Assembly (NCBI RefSeq): GCF_003589745.1
Contig: NZ_CP032364.1
Coordinates: 620,001-684,000, forward strand
Reading direction: 5' to 3'
DNA length: 64,000 nt
From: Lachnoanaerobaculum umeaense
GTDB lineage: Bacteria; Bacillota; Clostridia; Lachnospirales; Lachnospiraceae
In this document: piece after piece, positions 37,139 to 47,128 of the stretch
Position numbering within the stretch: the first letter of the stretch is position 1
Layout of the letters: each line of letters opens with the position of its first letter
The notes under the pieces: generated by a model
Told to the model about the DNA's origin: nothing
Database searches by the model: none
What the model saw: the letters and a program-made list of their open reading frames with translations, nothing else
Made by a program: the position numbers and the translations under genes

Positions 37139-37428
37139 AGACATTTGATGATATGTTGAATGAACAGCTTGAAGATATAAATTTCAGAAAAGAATACGAA
37201 GATATACAACCGGAAATGGATGTTATAAGGGCTATCGTTGATGCCAGAACGGCACAAAACCTCACACAAAAAGAACTTTCAAAAATAACAGGAATAAATC
37301 AGGCGGGTATAAGTAAATTGGAAAACGGTACAAGGAATCCAACTGTAAGCCTTTTGAAAAGATTGGCTAAAGGAATGGGAATGGAACTTAGGATACAATT
37401 TATTCCTAAAAATAATATTTCGGGGTAG
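37135..37428 (+). CDS. higA: HigA-type antitoxin (XRE helix-turn-helix)
   Basis: The 97-residue protein has an XRE helix-turn-helix, [19 protein letters not shown] followed by [19 protein letters not shown], behind an acidic N-terminal arm. It is of the HigA type that follows, not precedes, its toxin. The start overlaps the toxin-remnant stop. With the toxin broken, it could still repress its own promoter or protect against related toxins. Confidence 0.85.
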   Translation: MKTFDDMLNEQLEDINFRKEYEDIQPEMDVIRAIVDARTAQNLTQKELSKITGINQAGISKLENGTRNPTVSLLKRLAKGMGMELRIQFIPKNNISG

Positions 37429-37475
37429 TATTAAGGTGCTGCAAAAATCTTAATATCAGAGAAGGAAATCATTCT

Positions 37476-37691
37476 ATGAAGATAATTATAAAAGAGTTAT
37501 TGTATGTATTTGTAATTTTGGTTGTACAAATGTTGTTTTTTATGTATTTTACAAAGCAGGGGTGGACTCTAAAAGAACTTGTATCTAGTGATGCCTTTAT
37601 AATATTTTGGAGAGCTTATGTGGTATGCAGGATATTTGTTCATATAATAAGAATAAAATATGGTAAAAATAAGAAGGATAAGAAAGTATAA
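37476..37691 (+). CDS. Small membrane protein
   Basis: The 71-residue product has two hydrophobic segments (about 6-25 and 42-60) and a very basic tail (KYGKNKKDKKV), so it should sit in the membrane with the tail inside. AGAAGGAAA precedes the ATG. I do not recognise a family. It is followed by a clear terminator. Confidence 0.6.
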   Translation: MKIIIKELLYVFVILVVQMLFFMYFTKQGWTLKELVSSDAFIIFWRAYVVCRIFVHIIRIKYGKNKKDKKV

Positions 37692-37721
37692 TAGCTAAAA
37701 AAATTACATCATATAAAAGCA

Positions 37722-37754
37722 AACACTCTATGTAAAAACATAGGGTGTTTTTTG
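37722..37754 (+). terminator. Terminator after the small membrane gene
   Basis: AACACTCTATG (37722-37732) pairs with CATAGGGTGTT (37739-37749) with one wobble pair, followed by TTTT. Confidence 0.88.
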
Positions 37755-37867
37755 TAAAGCCTTAAATCGAAACTATTTTCTAACATATTTTTATACTAAT
37801 TTTCGCAGTGCCATATCCCTTCTAATATGCTATACTATGAAGATATAAAAATACTTAGGAGGTTATG

Positions 37868-38725
37868 ATGGACGTTGCTTTTCCACATTTAGGGATTTAT
37901 ATAAAACATTTGGTAAATCATATTGATGTATTCGGATTTAGGATTGCATTTTATGGAATAATAATAGGGCTTGGAATGCTTGCAGGAATAAATATTGCCT
38001 GTGCAGATGCAAAAAGAAGAGGACAAAATCCCGATCTTTATCTGGACTTTGCAATGTATGCAATAGTGCTTTCGATAATAGGTGCGAGAATCTACTATGT
38101 AGTATTTGAATGGGATATGTATAAAGACGACCTGCTTCAAATATTCAATCTGCGTGGTGGCGGACTTGCAATATACGGTGGTGTAATAGCCGCAGTAATT
38201 ACACTTACAGTATACTGTAAAGTAAAAAAACAGTCGTTTTTTTCAATGGCTGATACCGGGGTATTGGGACTTATACTAGGACAGGCTATAGGAAGATGGG
38301 GTAATTTTTTCAATGCCGAGGCTTTTGGAGGATATACAGATTCACTCTTTGCACTGAGATATAAACTGGATATAGTAGGTGCCGGAATGTTAAATGACGA
38401 TGTATTAAGTCATGCTATGGAGATTGACGGAGTAAAGTATATCCAGGTTCATCCTACATTCCTTTATGAGAGCTGTTGGAATTTGATTGTACTTGCTTTC
38501 ATGCTGTGGTACAGAAAGAGAAAGAAATTTGACGGAGAGGTCTTTTTTATCTATCTTGGCGGATACGGTCTTGGAAGAATGATAATAGAAAGTCTTAGAA
38601 CAGACAGCCTGCTTTTGCCAAACACCAATATTGCTGTATCACAATTATTGGCAGGACTTTGTTTTGTGGTTTCTATAGTGTGTATAATAGTTGGAAGAAA
38701 GAGAGTAAAGAATGCGACTAAATAA
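37868..38725 (+). CDS. lgt: Prolipoprotein diacylglyceryl transferase
   Basis: Lgt attaches diacylglycerol to the lipobox cysteine of lipoproteins at the membrane. The 285-residue protein has several membrane segments and the conserved motifs RGGGLAIYGGV, GQAIGRWGNFFNAEAFG and HPTFLYESCWN. ATG 37868 was preferred over 37865 because it stands five bases from AGGAGG. It overlaps rluF by 14 bases and starts a three-gene overlapping unit. Substrates in this window include the lipoproteins at 25879 and 51702 (PotD). Confidence 0.95.
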   Translation: MDVAFPHLGIYIKHLVNHIDVFGFRIAFYGIIIGLGMLAGINIACADAKRRGQNPDLYLDFAMYAIVLSIIGARIYYVVFEWDMYKDDLLQIFNLRGGGLAIYGGVIAAVITLTVYCKVKKQSFFSMADTGVLGLILGQAIGRWGNFFNAEAFGGYTDSLFALRYKLDIVGAGMLNDDVLSHAMEIDGVKYIQVHPTFLYESCWNLIVLAFMLWYRKRKKFDGEVFFIYLGGYGLGRMIIESLRTDSLLLPNTNIAVSQLLAGLCFVVSIVCIIVGRKRVKNATK

Positions 38726-39440
38726 GTTTCTGGCAAGTATAGGTGTCTGCTCCAGAAGAGAAGCGGACAAAGCTATAGAAGCCGGCAGAGTTATGATAAA
38801 CGGACAGGTGGTAGAGCTTGGAGCCACAGTGGGTGATGAGGACCTTGTAAGCTTTGACGGCAGATATATAGGTATGGGCAAGGATGTAGAGAAGATAAAG
38901 CCTATAATAATAGCATTTAACAAGCCTGAAGGCTTAGTATGTACTACCTCCGATAATGACGGTGCTATGAATGTAGTGGACTATATAGGAATGAAGGAGA
39001 GAATATATCCTGTTGGAAGACTTGATAAGGATTCCAGCGGATTATTGCTTTTGACAAATCAGGGAAGTCTTACAAATTCCCTGCTGAGAGCCGCAAACTA
39101 TCATGAAAAAGAGTATATAGTAAAAGTTAATAAGGATATAGATGATGCCTTTATCAATAAAATGGCAAATGGTATATATCTGTATGAGTTAAAGACCAAG
39201 ACAAGAAAATGCAAGGTAAAAAAGCTGAATAAAAATACTTTCAGTATTGTTTTGACTCAAGGGTTAAACAGACAGATAAGACGAATGTGTCTTGCCTGCG
39301 GTATGAAGGTTCAAAAGCTGAACAGAGTAAGAATAGTAAATATAAAGCTTGACGGACTTGCAATAGGTGATTACAGAAACCTAAGTGATGAAGAAGTAAA
39401 GAAATTATACAAGGAACTTGGGATAAGGGAAAATGGATAA
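38712..39440 (+). CDS. rluF: Large-subunit rRNA pseudouridine synthase, RluF type
   Basis: The 242-residue enzyme converts a uridine of 23S rRNA to pseudouridine. An S4 RNA-binding domain begins it (RLNKFLASIGVCSRREADK). The catalytic Asp is in YPVGRLDKDSSGLLLLTN, and LTQGLNRQIRRMC is characteristic of the RsuA/RluB/RluF group. RluF is preferred from the C-terminal RIVNIKLDGLAIGDYR region; RluB cannot be excluded. It overlaps lgt and ligA by a few bases. Confidence 0.9.
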   Translation: MRLNKFLASIGVCSRREADKAIEAGRVMINGQVVELGATVGDEDLVSFDGRYIGMGKDVEKIKPIIIAFNKPEGLVCTTSDNDGAMNVVDYIGMKERIYPVGRLDKDSSGLLLLTNQGSLTNSLLRAANYHEKEYIVKVNKDIDDAFINKMANGIYLYELKTKTRKCKVKKLNKNTFSIVLTQGLNRQIRRMCLACGMKVQKLNRVRIVNIKLDGLAIGDYRNLSDEEVKKLYKELGIRENG

Positions 39441-41385
39441 GAAAAAGAGAATTAAGGAACTGGTTGAAATACTTAATAAGGCCGCAAAAAGCTACTATGT
39501 GGATGCAGTTGAGATAATGCCAAATATAGAATATGACAAACTCTATGATGAGCTTTTAGAATTAGAAAAAGAAACAAATGTGGTTTTATCTAATTCGCCC
39601 ACTCAGAATGTAGGATATGAAATAGCAGGTGAACTTCCAAAGAAAGCTCATGAAAGCCCTATGCTTTCACTGGATAAGACTAAAAGTGTGGAAGATCTTA
39701 GAGAATGGCTTGGTGAAAACAAGGCATTACTCTCATGGAAGATGGACGGACTTACTATAGTATTGACCTACAGAGATGGTGAACTGGCAGAAGCCGTTAC
39801 AAGAGGTAACGGAACTATAGGAGAGGTTATTACAAATAATGCCAAAAACTTCCAAAATATACCTCTAAAGATAGAATTTAAGGGTGAGTTGATACTTAGA
39901 GGTGAGGCAATTATAAAATATTCCGACTTTAAGAGAATTAATGATGCTATAGAGGATGCAACTGCCAAGTATAAGAATCCGAGAAATCTTTGCTCAGGTT
40001 CTGTAAGACAGCTTAATCCTGCCATTACAAAGTCAAGGATGGTATATTGCAATATTTTCAATGTGGTAAAGGCTGACGGCATAGACTTTGAAAACTCAAA
40101 GGCAAAGCAGTTTGAATGGGCAAAAAATGAAGGATTTGATGTAGTGGAATATAAATTTACAGACAGCAAAAGCATTGCAGATGATATAGCCGAGTTTGAG
40201 TCAAAGATAGAGAGCAATGATATTCCTTCAGACGGATTGGTACTTTTACTTGATGATATCGCACTTGGAGAAAGACTTGGAAGTACTTCAAAATTCCCAA
40301 GAAATGCTATGGCATTTAAATGGAGTGATGAAAGACAGGTAACAAAACTTAAATATATAGAGTGGAGTCTGTCAAGAACAGGACTTATAAATCCGGTGGC
40401 TGTATTTGAGCCTGTAGAACTTGAGGGAACTACAGTTTCAAGAGCCAGCCTTCACAATGTAAGTATATTTGAAGATTTGATGCTTGGAGTGGGTGATGAA
40501 ATATCTGTATACAAGGCAAATATGATAATTCCGCAGGTATATGAGAATCTCACAAAATCAAATACTGAAAAAGTTCCGGATACCTGTCCGGCATGTGGAA
40601 GCCACGCAAGTATAAAACAGGACAATGAGTCCAAGGTACTTTTATGTACAAACCCTGACTGTCAGATAAAGCATATAAAACAGTATGCTCTTATGGCATC
40701 CAGAGATGCATTAAATATCGACGGACTTTCAGAGTCCACATTGGAGAAATTCCTCTCAAAGGGCTTTATAAAAAATGACAGTGATATATTTAAGCTGGAT
40801 AGATATAAAGATGAGATTGTAAATATGGAGGGCTTTGGAAGGAGAAGCTATGAGAAGCTTATGGCGGCACTTGAAGAAGCAAAACATACAAATGTGGCAA
40901 GATTTTTATATTCACTTGGAATAAACGGAATAGGAAGTGCCAATGCCAAGATGATTGCAAAGTATTTTGACAATGACATTGACAAAATTATTACTGCCGG
41001 AAAAGATGATCTGCTTGAAATAGAGGGAATAGGTGAAGTACTGGCAAATTCGATTGTTGATTTTTTTAAGGATTCTAAGAATATAGAAAATGTAAAGAGC
41101 CTTAGAGAAGTCCTTATATTTGAAGTGGAAGAGTCTGCGGGAAGTGATTCATTTGCCGGAAAAGTATTTGTTATCACAGGCTCGCTGGAACATTTTACAA
41201 ATAGAAATGAGTTGAAAGAACTTATAGAAAAGAATGGAGGAAAGGTATCGGGAAGCGTATCAAGCAAGACAAATTTCTTGATAAATAATGATACCACATC
41301 AAATTCTTCTAAAAATAAAAAGGCTAAAGAACTTGGAGTTGAGATAATCTCGGAGGAGGATTTTTTAAAACTTTTAGAAGAATAA
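39433..41385 (+). CDS. ligA: NAD-dependent DNA ligase
   Basis: LigA seals nicks in replication and repair. The 650-residue protein has the adenylation domain with the nucleophile Lys in LLSWKMDGLTIVL (near residue 103), the OB fold, four zinc cysteines in CPACGS and CTNPDC, helix-hairpin-helix repeats, and a BRCT domain (about 570-645). It overlaps rluF by eight bases. Confidence 0.97.
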   Translation: MDKKKRIKELVEILNKAAKSYYVDAVEIMPNIEYDKLYDELLELEKETNVVLSNSPTQNVGYEIAGELPKKAHESPMLSLDKTKSVEDLREWLGENKALLSWKMDGLTIVLTYRDGELAEAVTRGNGTIGEVITNNAKNFQNIPLKIEFKGELILRGEAIIKYSDFKRINDAIEDATAKYKNPRNLCSGSVRQLNPAITKSRMVYCNIFNVVKADGIDFENSKAKQFEWAKNEGFDVVEYKFTDSKSIADDIAEFESKIESNDIPSDGLVLLLDDIALGERLGSTSKFPRNAMAFKWSDERQVTKLKYIEWSLSRTGLINPVAVFEPVELEGTTVSRASLHNVSIFEDLMLGVGDEISVYKANMIIPQVYENLTKSNTEKVPDTCPACGSHASIKQDNESKVLLCTNPDCQIKHIKQYALMASRDALNIDGLSESTLEKFLSKGFIKNDSDIFKLDRYKDEIVNMEGFGRRSYEKLMAALEEAKHTNVARFLYSLGINGIGSANAKMIAKYFDNDIDKIITAGKDDLLEIEGIGEVLANSIVDFFKDSKNIENVKSLREVLIFEVEESAGSDSFAGKVFVITGSLEHFTNRNELKELIEKNGGKVSGSVSSKTNFLINNDTTSNSSKNKKAKELGVEIISEEDFLKLLEE

Positions 41386-41399
41386 ATAATATGTTTATT

Positions 41400-41419
41400 T
41401 GTAGACGTATTTGTCTACA
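41400..41419 (+). promoter_or_regulatory. Small hairpin before metA
   Basis: TGTAGAC (41400-41406) pairs with GTCTACA (41413-41419) in the 48-base gap between ligA and metA, just before the GAGG ribosome site. No T-tract follows. No SAM riboswitch or T-box fits in this gap. Confidence 0.35.
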
Positions 41420-41433
41420 GGAAAAGAGGTATT

Positions 41434-42369
41434 ATGCCAATAAAAATACAAAAAGGACTGCCGGCAAAAGAGATACTTGAATCTGAGAATATATTTGTGA
41501 TGGATGAGGATAGGGCTATTTCCCAGGATATCAGACCATTGCAGATTTTGATATTAAACTTGATGCCTATAAAAGAAGATACAGAGACACAGATTCTTAG
41601 AGCATTATCAAATAGCCCATTGCAGGTAGACTGTTCATTTTTGATGATGAAAAGTCATCAGTCAAAGAATACAAGCCAAAGTCATCTAAATAAATTTTAT
41701 ACCTTTTTTGAAGATATAAAAAATGATAAATATGATGGTATGATAATAACAGGTGCCCCTGTAGAACTTATGGATTATGAAGAGGTGAATTACTGGAGTG
41801 AGCTTTGTGAAATAATGGAATGGTCAAAGACCCATGTAACATCTACTTTACATATCTGTTGGGCTGCACAGGCAGGGCTTTATTATCATTTTGGAATACC
41901 CAAATATGAGAGAAAAGAAAAGCTGGCAGGAGTGTTCGTACACGAGATTTTAAAGAAAAAAGTGCCATTAGTCAGAAGTATGGATGATTTTGTAAACTGT
42001 CCACATTCAAGAAATACTGAGGTAAAACTGGAGGATGTATTAAAGCATCGTGAGCTTCAGGTCTTAGCTAAGTCTGAAGATGCAGGTGTTCTACTGGTTT
42101 TAAATGAATATGGAAATGGTTCACAGATATTTATACAGGGTCATCCGGAATATGACAGAATGACTCTTAGCAATGAGTATCACAGAGATGTGGCAAAGGG
42201 ATTACATCCTGCTTTGCCAAAGAATTATTTTATTGATAATGATCCGTTCTCAAGACCTATATTGAATTGGAGGAATTTCTCAAATACATTATATGGAAAT
42301 TGGTTGAACTTCTATGTATACCAGAATACACCATATGTTCTGTCCGATAATTTTGATTGGGTGATTTAG
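41434..42369 (+). CDS. metAA: Homoserine O-acetyltransferase of the MetA fold
   Basis: The enzyme acylates homoserine in methionine synthesis. The 311-residue protein belongs to the MetA family: the nucleophile Cys142 is in HICWAAQAG, and His237 and Glu239 are in QGHPEY. Residue 111 is Glu (TGAPVE). In this family Glu there is reported to give acetyl-CoA specificity and Gly succinyl-CoA, so acetyl transfer is expected despite the usual name succinyltransferase. AGAGG precedes the ATG. Confidence 0.93.
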   Translation: MPIKIQKGLPAKEILESENIFVMDEDRAISQDIRPLQILILNLMPIKEDTETQILRALSNSPLQVDCSFLMMKSHQSKNTSQSHLNKFYTFFEDIKNDKYDGMIITGAPVELMDYEEVNYWSELCEIMEWSKTHVTSTLHICWAAQAGLYYHFGIPKYERKEKLAGVFVHEILKKKVPLVRSMDDFVNCPHSRNTEVKLEDVLKHRELQVLAKSEDAGVLLVLNEYGNGSQIFIQGHPEYDRMTLSNEYHRDVAKGLHPALPKNYFIDNDPFSRPILNWRNFSNTLYGNWLNFYVYQNTPYVLSDNFDWVI

Positions 42370-42408
42370 GTATATTTTAGGGAAAATACATCATTTTGGA
42401 TAAATAAG

Positions 42409-42437
42409 TTCAAAATTAACTGATTTTATGATAGAAT
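42409..42437 (+). promoter_or_regulatory. Possible promoter of the lactonase gene
   Basis: TTCAAA (42409-42414) and TAGAAT (42432-42437) are spaced by 17 bp, 33 bp before the start codon. Confidence 0.45.
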
Positions 42438-42469
42438 TGGTGTATATATCAGTTTAAAGGAGTGTACTT

Positions 42470-43528
42470 ATGAGTGGAAAGTTTGTTGCTTATGTAGGTT
42501 CTTATTCTTATACCGGAAAAGCAAAGGGAATAACTATATATGACGTGGATACCCAAAAGGGATGTTTTGTAAAAAAAGATGAAGTGGATGTAGACAACTC
42601 TTCCTATGTTATCAAGTCGAGAAACCAGAAGACATTGTATTCGATTGCTGATGAGGGGATAGTTTCTTTTAGAATATTACCTGATGGTGGGCTGGAAAGA
42701 TTGAACTCTGTAAAGATAAATGGAATGAGGGGATGCCATCTTTCCACAGATATAAATGACAAGTTTATCTTTGTATCCGGATATCATGATGGAAAAATTA
42801 CAGTTTTGAAGTTACATCCGGATGGAAGAGTTGGAAAGATAGTAGATGAGGTTTATCACAAGGGACTTGGTTCTATAGCTGAGAGAAATTTCAGACCACA
42901 TGTAAGCTGTACAAGAACAACTCCTGATGGACATTTTGTTATGGCAGCAGATCTTGGAATAGACCAGGTGAAGATATATCACTTTGATAATAATGATGAG
43001 AGACTTGCACTTGTAGATATGATTCCATGTGATATAAACTCTGCACCAAGATTTTTCGAATTTTCTAAGGATGGGAAGTTTTTATATCTAATGTATGAGA
43101 TGAAGAATGTGGTGGATGTTTTCACCTATGAGGCTAAGCCCGGATGTAGAATGCCGGTAGTTGAAAAAATTCAAACTGTTCCTACAACCGGACATAATAA
43201 GCTTTCAGAGTTAACAGCAGCAACTACATTGACACTTAATGCTGATGAGAAGTTCCTGTTCACAACAAATGCCGGTGATAATTCGGTATGCCTATACGAG
43301 AGAGATGCCGAGACAGGACTCTTGAAGGAGAAAATGTGCTTGCCTATAAGTGGTGACTATCCAAAAGATGTAGCTATTTTCCCTGATAATCAACATATAG
43401 CTTCTATAAATCATGAGAGTGGAAGTATCACATTCTTTAAGATAGATTATTCAACAGGATTGATTGTAATGTGTGCCAATATAGTAAAAGTAAATCAACC
43501 AAATTGCTGTGTCATAGTGGAGGTATAA
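42470..43528 (+). CDS. pgl: Lactonase family protein (6-phosphogluconolactonase type)
   Basis: The 352-residue seven-bladed beta-propeller resembles YbhE-type 6-phosphogluconolactonases that open 6-phosphogluconolactone in the pentose phosphate route. Recognisable parts are YVGSYSYTGKAKGITIYDVD, RPHVSCTRTTPDGHFVMAADLG and LSELTAATTLTLNADEKFLF. The exact lactone is inferred from family. AAAGGAG precedes the ATG. Its stop overlaps the aroC start by one base. Confidence 0.85.
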   Translation: MSGKFVAYVGSYSYTGKAKGITIYDVDTQKGCFVKKDEVDVDNSSYVIKSRNQKTLYSIADEGIVSFRILPDGGLERLNSVKINGMRGCHLSTDINDKFIFVSGYHDGKITVLKLHPDGRVGKIVDEVYHKGLGSIAERNFRPHVSCTRTTPDGHFVMAADLGIDQVKIYHFDNNDERLALVDMIPCDINSAPRFFEFSKDGKFLYLMYEMKNVVDVFTYEAKPGCRMPVVEKIQTVPTTGHNKLSELTAATTLTLNADEKFLFTTNAGDNSVCLYERDAETGLLKEKMCLPISGDYPKDVAIFPDNQHIASINHESGSITFFKIDYSTGLIVMCANIVKVNQPNCCVIVEV

Positions 43529-44640
43529 TGGCAGGTTCAAGTTTTGGAAAAAGCTTTGTAGTTACAACTTTTGGAGAGTCACATGGAGTTGCTTTGGGTG
43601 CTATAGTAGACGGAGTACCTGCGGGAATAGAATTAAGTGAGGATGATATACAAAAGTTTTTGGATAGGAGAAAACCGGGACAAAGTAGCATTACTACATC
43701 CAGAAATGAAAGCGACAAATGTCGCATTTATTCTGGCGTATTTGGAGGTAAGACTACAGGTACACCGATTATGGTAATGCTTGAAAATCAATCTCAGAGA
43801 TCAGGGGACTATGATGAATTGGCAATTACCTACAGACCGGGACATGCAGACTTTTCGTTTGATTCAAAATACGGCTTTAGAGATTATCGAGGTGGCGGTA
43901 GGAGCTCAGGCAGAGAGACGATTGGCAGAGTAATAGGAGGTGCTATAGCCATAAAGGCACTTGAAATGCTTGGTATCAGGATACAGGCGTTTACTCAAAG
44001 TATAGGAAATGTATACGCAGGTAAACTTAATCTTGAGGAATGTAGTGAAAATGATGTATATATGCCGGACAATGAAGCAGCTAAAAGAGCTATAGAAATT
44101 ATAAAAGAAGCTAAGTCAGATAAGGATTCTCTGGGAGGTATCATAGGTTGTATAGCTACAGGTGTTATGCCGGGACTTGGAGAACCGGTATTTGATAAGC
44201 TTGATGCAAGGCTCTCAGCAGCTATTATGAGCATTGGTGCAATAAAGGGAGTGGAGTTTGGAGCCGGATTTCATGTAAGTACATTGACCGGTTCAAGAAA
44301 TAATGATCCCTTCTTCATAGATGAGGATGATAGTGGGCTTCATATCAGAAAAAAGTCAAATATGTCAGGCGGTATACTGGGTGGAATTAGTGATGGTTCA
44401 CCGATCATCATCAATGCTGCAGTAAAGCCTACACCGTCAATAGCAAGGGAACAGGATACTGTAAATGCACTCAATGAAGAGGTAAAACTTGAGATAAAGG
44501 GTAGGCATGATCCGGTAATAGTGCCAAGAGCAGTGGTCGTGGTGGAGAGCATGGTTGCAATTACTTTATTTGATATGGTTCTTGAGAATATGAAATCCAA
44601 AATGGATAATGTACTGAAAGTTTATAAAGATAGTTTGTAA
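43528..44640 (+). CDS. aroC: Chorismate synthase
   Basis: AroC performs the last step of the shikimate route with reduced FMN. The 370-residue protein has [16 protein letters not shown] at the start, [13 protein letters not shown] [19 protein letters not shown], and [19 protein letters not shown]. The start at 43528 has GGAGG just before and shares one base with the previous stop; a longer frame begins inside the lactonase gene and is not likely. A terminator follows. Confidence 0.96.
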   Translation: MAGSSFGKSFVVTTFGESHGVALGAIVDGVPAGIELSEDDIQKFLDRRKPGQSSITTSRNESDKCRIYSGVFGGKTTGTPIMVMLENQSQRSGDYDELAITYRPGHADFSFDSKYGFRDYRGGGRSSGRETIGRVIGGAIAIKALEMLGIRIQAFTQSIGNVYAGKLNLEECSENDVYMPDNEAAKRAIEIIKEAKSDKDSLGGIIGCIATGVMPGLGEPVFDKLDARLSAAIMSIGAIKGVEFGAGFHVSTLTGSRNNDPFFIDEDDSGLHIRKKSNMSGGILGGISDGSPIIINAAVKPTPSIAREQDTVNALNEEVKLEIKGRHDPVIVPRAVVVVESMVAITLFDMVLENMKSKMDNVLKVYKDSL

Positions 44641-44646
44641 TTAGGG

Positions 44647-44700
44647 GGCTTTTATTTCACATCTTCGGTATACAGAATAGGTGAATTAAAAGCCTTTAAT
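44647..44700 (+). terminator. aroC terminator
   Basis: GGCTTTTATTTCAC (44647-44660) pairs with GTGAATTAAAAGCC (44681-44694) in 13 of 14 positions, then a short T-rich stretch. Confidence 0.65.
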
Positions 44701-44722
44701 ATTGTGTTTTAAAGGAGAGATT

Positions 44723-46051
44723 ATGAAATGGTATGATGGTGCGGTGTTTTATCATATTTATCCTATCGGAATGACAGGAGCACCGAGAACAAATTCGTTT
44801 GAAATAAATGAGCATAGATTAAATAAGCTTTTGCCTTGGATTGATCATATAAAGAAGCTTGGATGCAACGCGATATATATAGGACCGCTTTTTGAGTCTG
44901 TAGGTCATGGATATGAGACTATTGATTATAAAAAGCTTGATTCAAGACTTGGGGATAATGATGACTTAAAAGGTTTTATAAATACTTGCCATGAAAATGA
45001 CATAAAAGTCATAGTGGACGGAGTTTTCAATCATGTCGGCAGAGAGTTCTTTGCATTTAAGGATGTGAAAGAAAAAAGGGAGAACAGTGCATATAGGGAT
45101 TGGTTTAAAAATCTACATTTTGACTGGAATAATGACTATAATGACGGATTATATTATGACAGCTGGGACGGTCATGGCACTTTAGTAAATGTTAATCATC
45201 AAAATCCGGCGGTAAGAGAGTATATGCTTGATGTAGTAAGATATTGGATAAGTGAATTTAATATAGACGGTATAAGACTGGATGCTGCTGATGTACTTGA
45301 TTTTACCTTTATGAGCGAGCTTAGAGGATTGACAAATACATTGAAGGACGATTTTTGGCTGATGGGTGAAGTGATTCATGGAGACTATACCAGATGGGTA
45401 AATGAAAATATGCTCCAGTCAGTTACAAATTATTGGCTGCACAAGGCTCTTTATTCAGGACATAATGATCACAACTACTTTGAGATAGCACATACTGTAA
45501 AGCGATGTACAGATATGGGACAGTATATAAGCAATGCTTTCTATAATTTTGTTGACAATCATGATGTGGCAAGAATCTATACAAAGTTAAACAATAAAAA
45601 CCATTTTGTACCTGTACATGTACTTTTATATACATTACCGGGTAAACCATCCATATACTACGGTTCTGAATTTGCCATTGAGGGTGAGAAGAAACCATAT
45701 GCGGATGAAATATTGAGGCCTGAGTTAAATTTTGAAGATTATAAAGATGCAATAGAAACAAATGAAAATACCAAGCTGATTTCTGCTCTTGGAAATATGA
45801 GGCTATCAAATCCATGGGTTGGGGAGGCAAGCTACAGAGAACTTTTACTTACAAACAGACAGTATGCCTTTTTAAGAGAAAATGGAGATAGGAGGCTTAT
45901 TGCCATAGTAAATAATGATGACAATAATGCAGATATTCATTTAAATATCAGCGGTGAATTTACAGAAATATTTTCAGGAGAAAAAAGGAATTTCGACGGG
46001 AATATGCATATAAATATCCTCGGAAATTCCGGACAGGTATGGATAGGGTAA
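44723..46051 (+). CDS. GH13 alpha-amylase family enzyme
   Basis: This glycoside hydrolase family 13 enzyme is probably a maltodextrin- or cyclodextrin-acting enzyme in the cytosol. The 442-residue protein has no signal peptide. Motifs in order: VDGVFNHVG, GIRLDAADV with the nucleophile Asp, LMGEVIHGDY with the acid Glu, and FVDNHDVARI with the third acidic residue. Exact specificity is not readable. ATG 44723 follows AAAGGAGAG. Confidence 0.9.
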   Translation: MKWYDGAVFYHIYPIGMTGAPRTNSFEINEHRLNKLLPWIDHIKKLGCNAIYIGPLFESVGHGYETIDYKKLDSRLGDNDDLKGFINTCHENDIKVIVDGVFNHVGREFFAFKDVKEKRENSAYRDWFKNLHFDWNNDYNDGLYYDSWDGHGTLVNVNHQNPAVREYMLDVVRYWISEFNIDGIRLDAADVLDFTFMSELRGLTNTLKDDFWLMGEVIHGDYTRWVNENMLQSVTNYWLHKALYSGHNDHNYFEIAHTVKRCTDMGQYISNAFYNFVDNHDVARIYTKLNNKNHFVPVHVLLYTLPGKPSIYYGSEFAIEGEKKPYADEILRPELNFEDYKDAIETNENTKLISALGNMRLSNPWVGEASYRELLLTNRQYAFLRENGDRRLIAIVNNDDNNADIHLNISGEFTEIFSGEKRNFDGNMHINILGNSGQVWIG

Positions 46052-46125
46052 AAAATCTTGATAGATAAACTCTAAGCTGTAAAATTTAGTGTTCAGTATT
46101 TATAGAAAGGCGATATAAATAATCT

Positions 46126-47034
46126 ATGAAGAAAATAATAATTGCAATTGCAATAATACTTGTATTGATTGTAATTGGATGGTATTGCAGATTTATTCTT
46201 GGACTTGCGTCTCAAATAGCAGCACCTGAAGTATCTACACTTGATAAAGAGATATCATGGGAGAAGGAACAAGGGCTCTGGGGAAATTATGATTCATATG
46301 AAAAGGAAGAGTATATAGTAAAGGGCTATAAAGACTATGAACTGCATGTAACTTTGGTAAAAAATCCTGTAGAGAGTGATAAATATGTGATAATAAGCCA
46401 TGGTTTTAAGGCAAATAGATATGGTGCAGTAAAATATGTGGATGCATATATGAATCTTGGATTTAACTGTATTATTTATGATTTAAGAGATCATGGTGAG
46501 AATGCAAAAACAGCCGTAAGTCTTGGACAGTTTGAGTCTGCTGATCTTGAAAAGCTTATTGAAGACAGTTATAACAGATATGGAAATATTAAGCTTGGGC
46601 TTCACGGAGAGTCTATGGGAGCAGCCACTTCATTGATGGTACTTGCAAAGAAGCCTAAGGTGGATTTTGTTGTGGCAGATTGCGGATTTTCAAACTTGTA
46701 TGATCTGCTTCATGCAGCCTATGATGTGGCAAAGGTAGGCGCAGTACTTCCGAGCGTAAATATAGCAATGAAATTAAGATATGGCTATGATCTTAAAAAG
46801 ACTTCGCCAAAGGATGCTCTTGTTGGAAATGAAGTACCTGTATGCTTTATACACGGCGAGGCAGATACATTCATTTTGCCTGAAAATTCTGAAGTAAACA
46901 AAGCTGCTACAGCAGGTTATTCAGAGTTACACTTGGTACCTGATGCCGCACATGCAAGATCCAGAGAAGTTCTGGGTGAAGCCGAGTATAGAGGCATAAT
47001 AAGTGACTTTTTGAATAACATAGACTTTAAATAA
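46126..47034 (+). CDS. Membrane-anchored alpha/beta hydrolase
   Basis: The 302-residue protein has one N-terminal membrane segment (about 4-30) and an alpha/beta hydrolase domain outside. The Ser nucleophile is in GLHGESMGAATS, the oxyanion region in ISHGFKANRYG, an acid in FIHGEADTFI and His in DAAHARS. It resembles the bacterial BEM46/YqkD-type peptidase-like esterases; the substrate is unknown. It ends at a strong hairpin. Confidence 0.88.
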   Translation: MKKIIIAIAIILVLIVIGWYCRFILGLASQIAAPEVSTLDKEISWEKEQGLWGNYDSYEKEEYIVKGYKDYELHVTLVKNPVESDKYVIISHGFKANRYGAVKYVDAYMNLGFNCIIYDLRDHGENAKTAVSLGQFESADLEKLIEDSYNRYGNIKLGLHGESMGAATSLMVLAKKPKVDFVVADCGFSNLYDLLHAAYDVAKVGAVLPSVNIAMKLRYGYDLKKTSPKDALVGNEVPVCFIHGEADTFILPENSEVNKAATAGYSELHLVPDAAHARSREVLGEAEYRGIISDFLNNIDFK

Positions 47035-47053
47035 AGATTTTTGAGATTAAAAA

Positions 47054-47104
47054 ATATCCTGACAAGTACAAGGCATTAGCTTTGTGGCTTGTCAGGATAT
47101 ATAA
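47054..47104 (+). terminator. Terminator after the hydrolase gene
   Basis: ATATCCTGACAAG (47054-47066) pairs perfectly with CTTGTCAGGATAT (47088-47100). The tail is AT-rich with few Us. Confidence 0.8.
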
Positions 47105-47128
47105 ACATATCCTTCTTACGATACCAAA

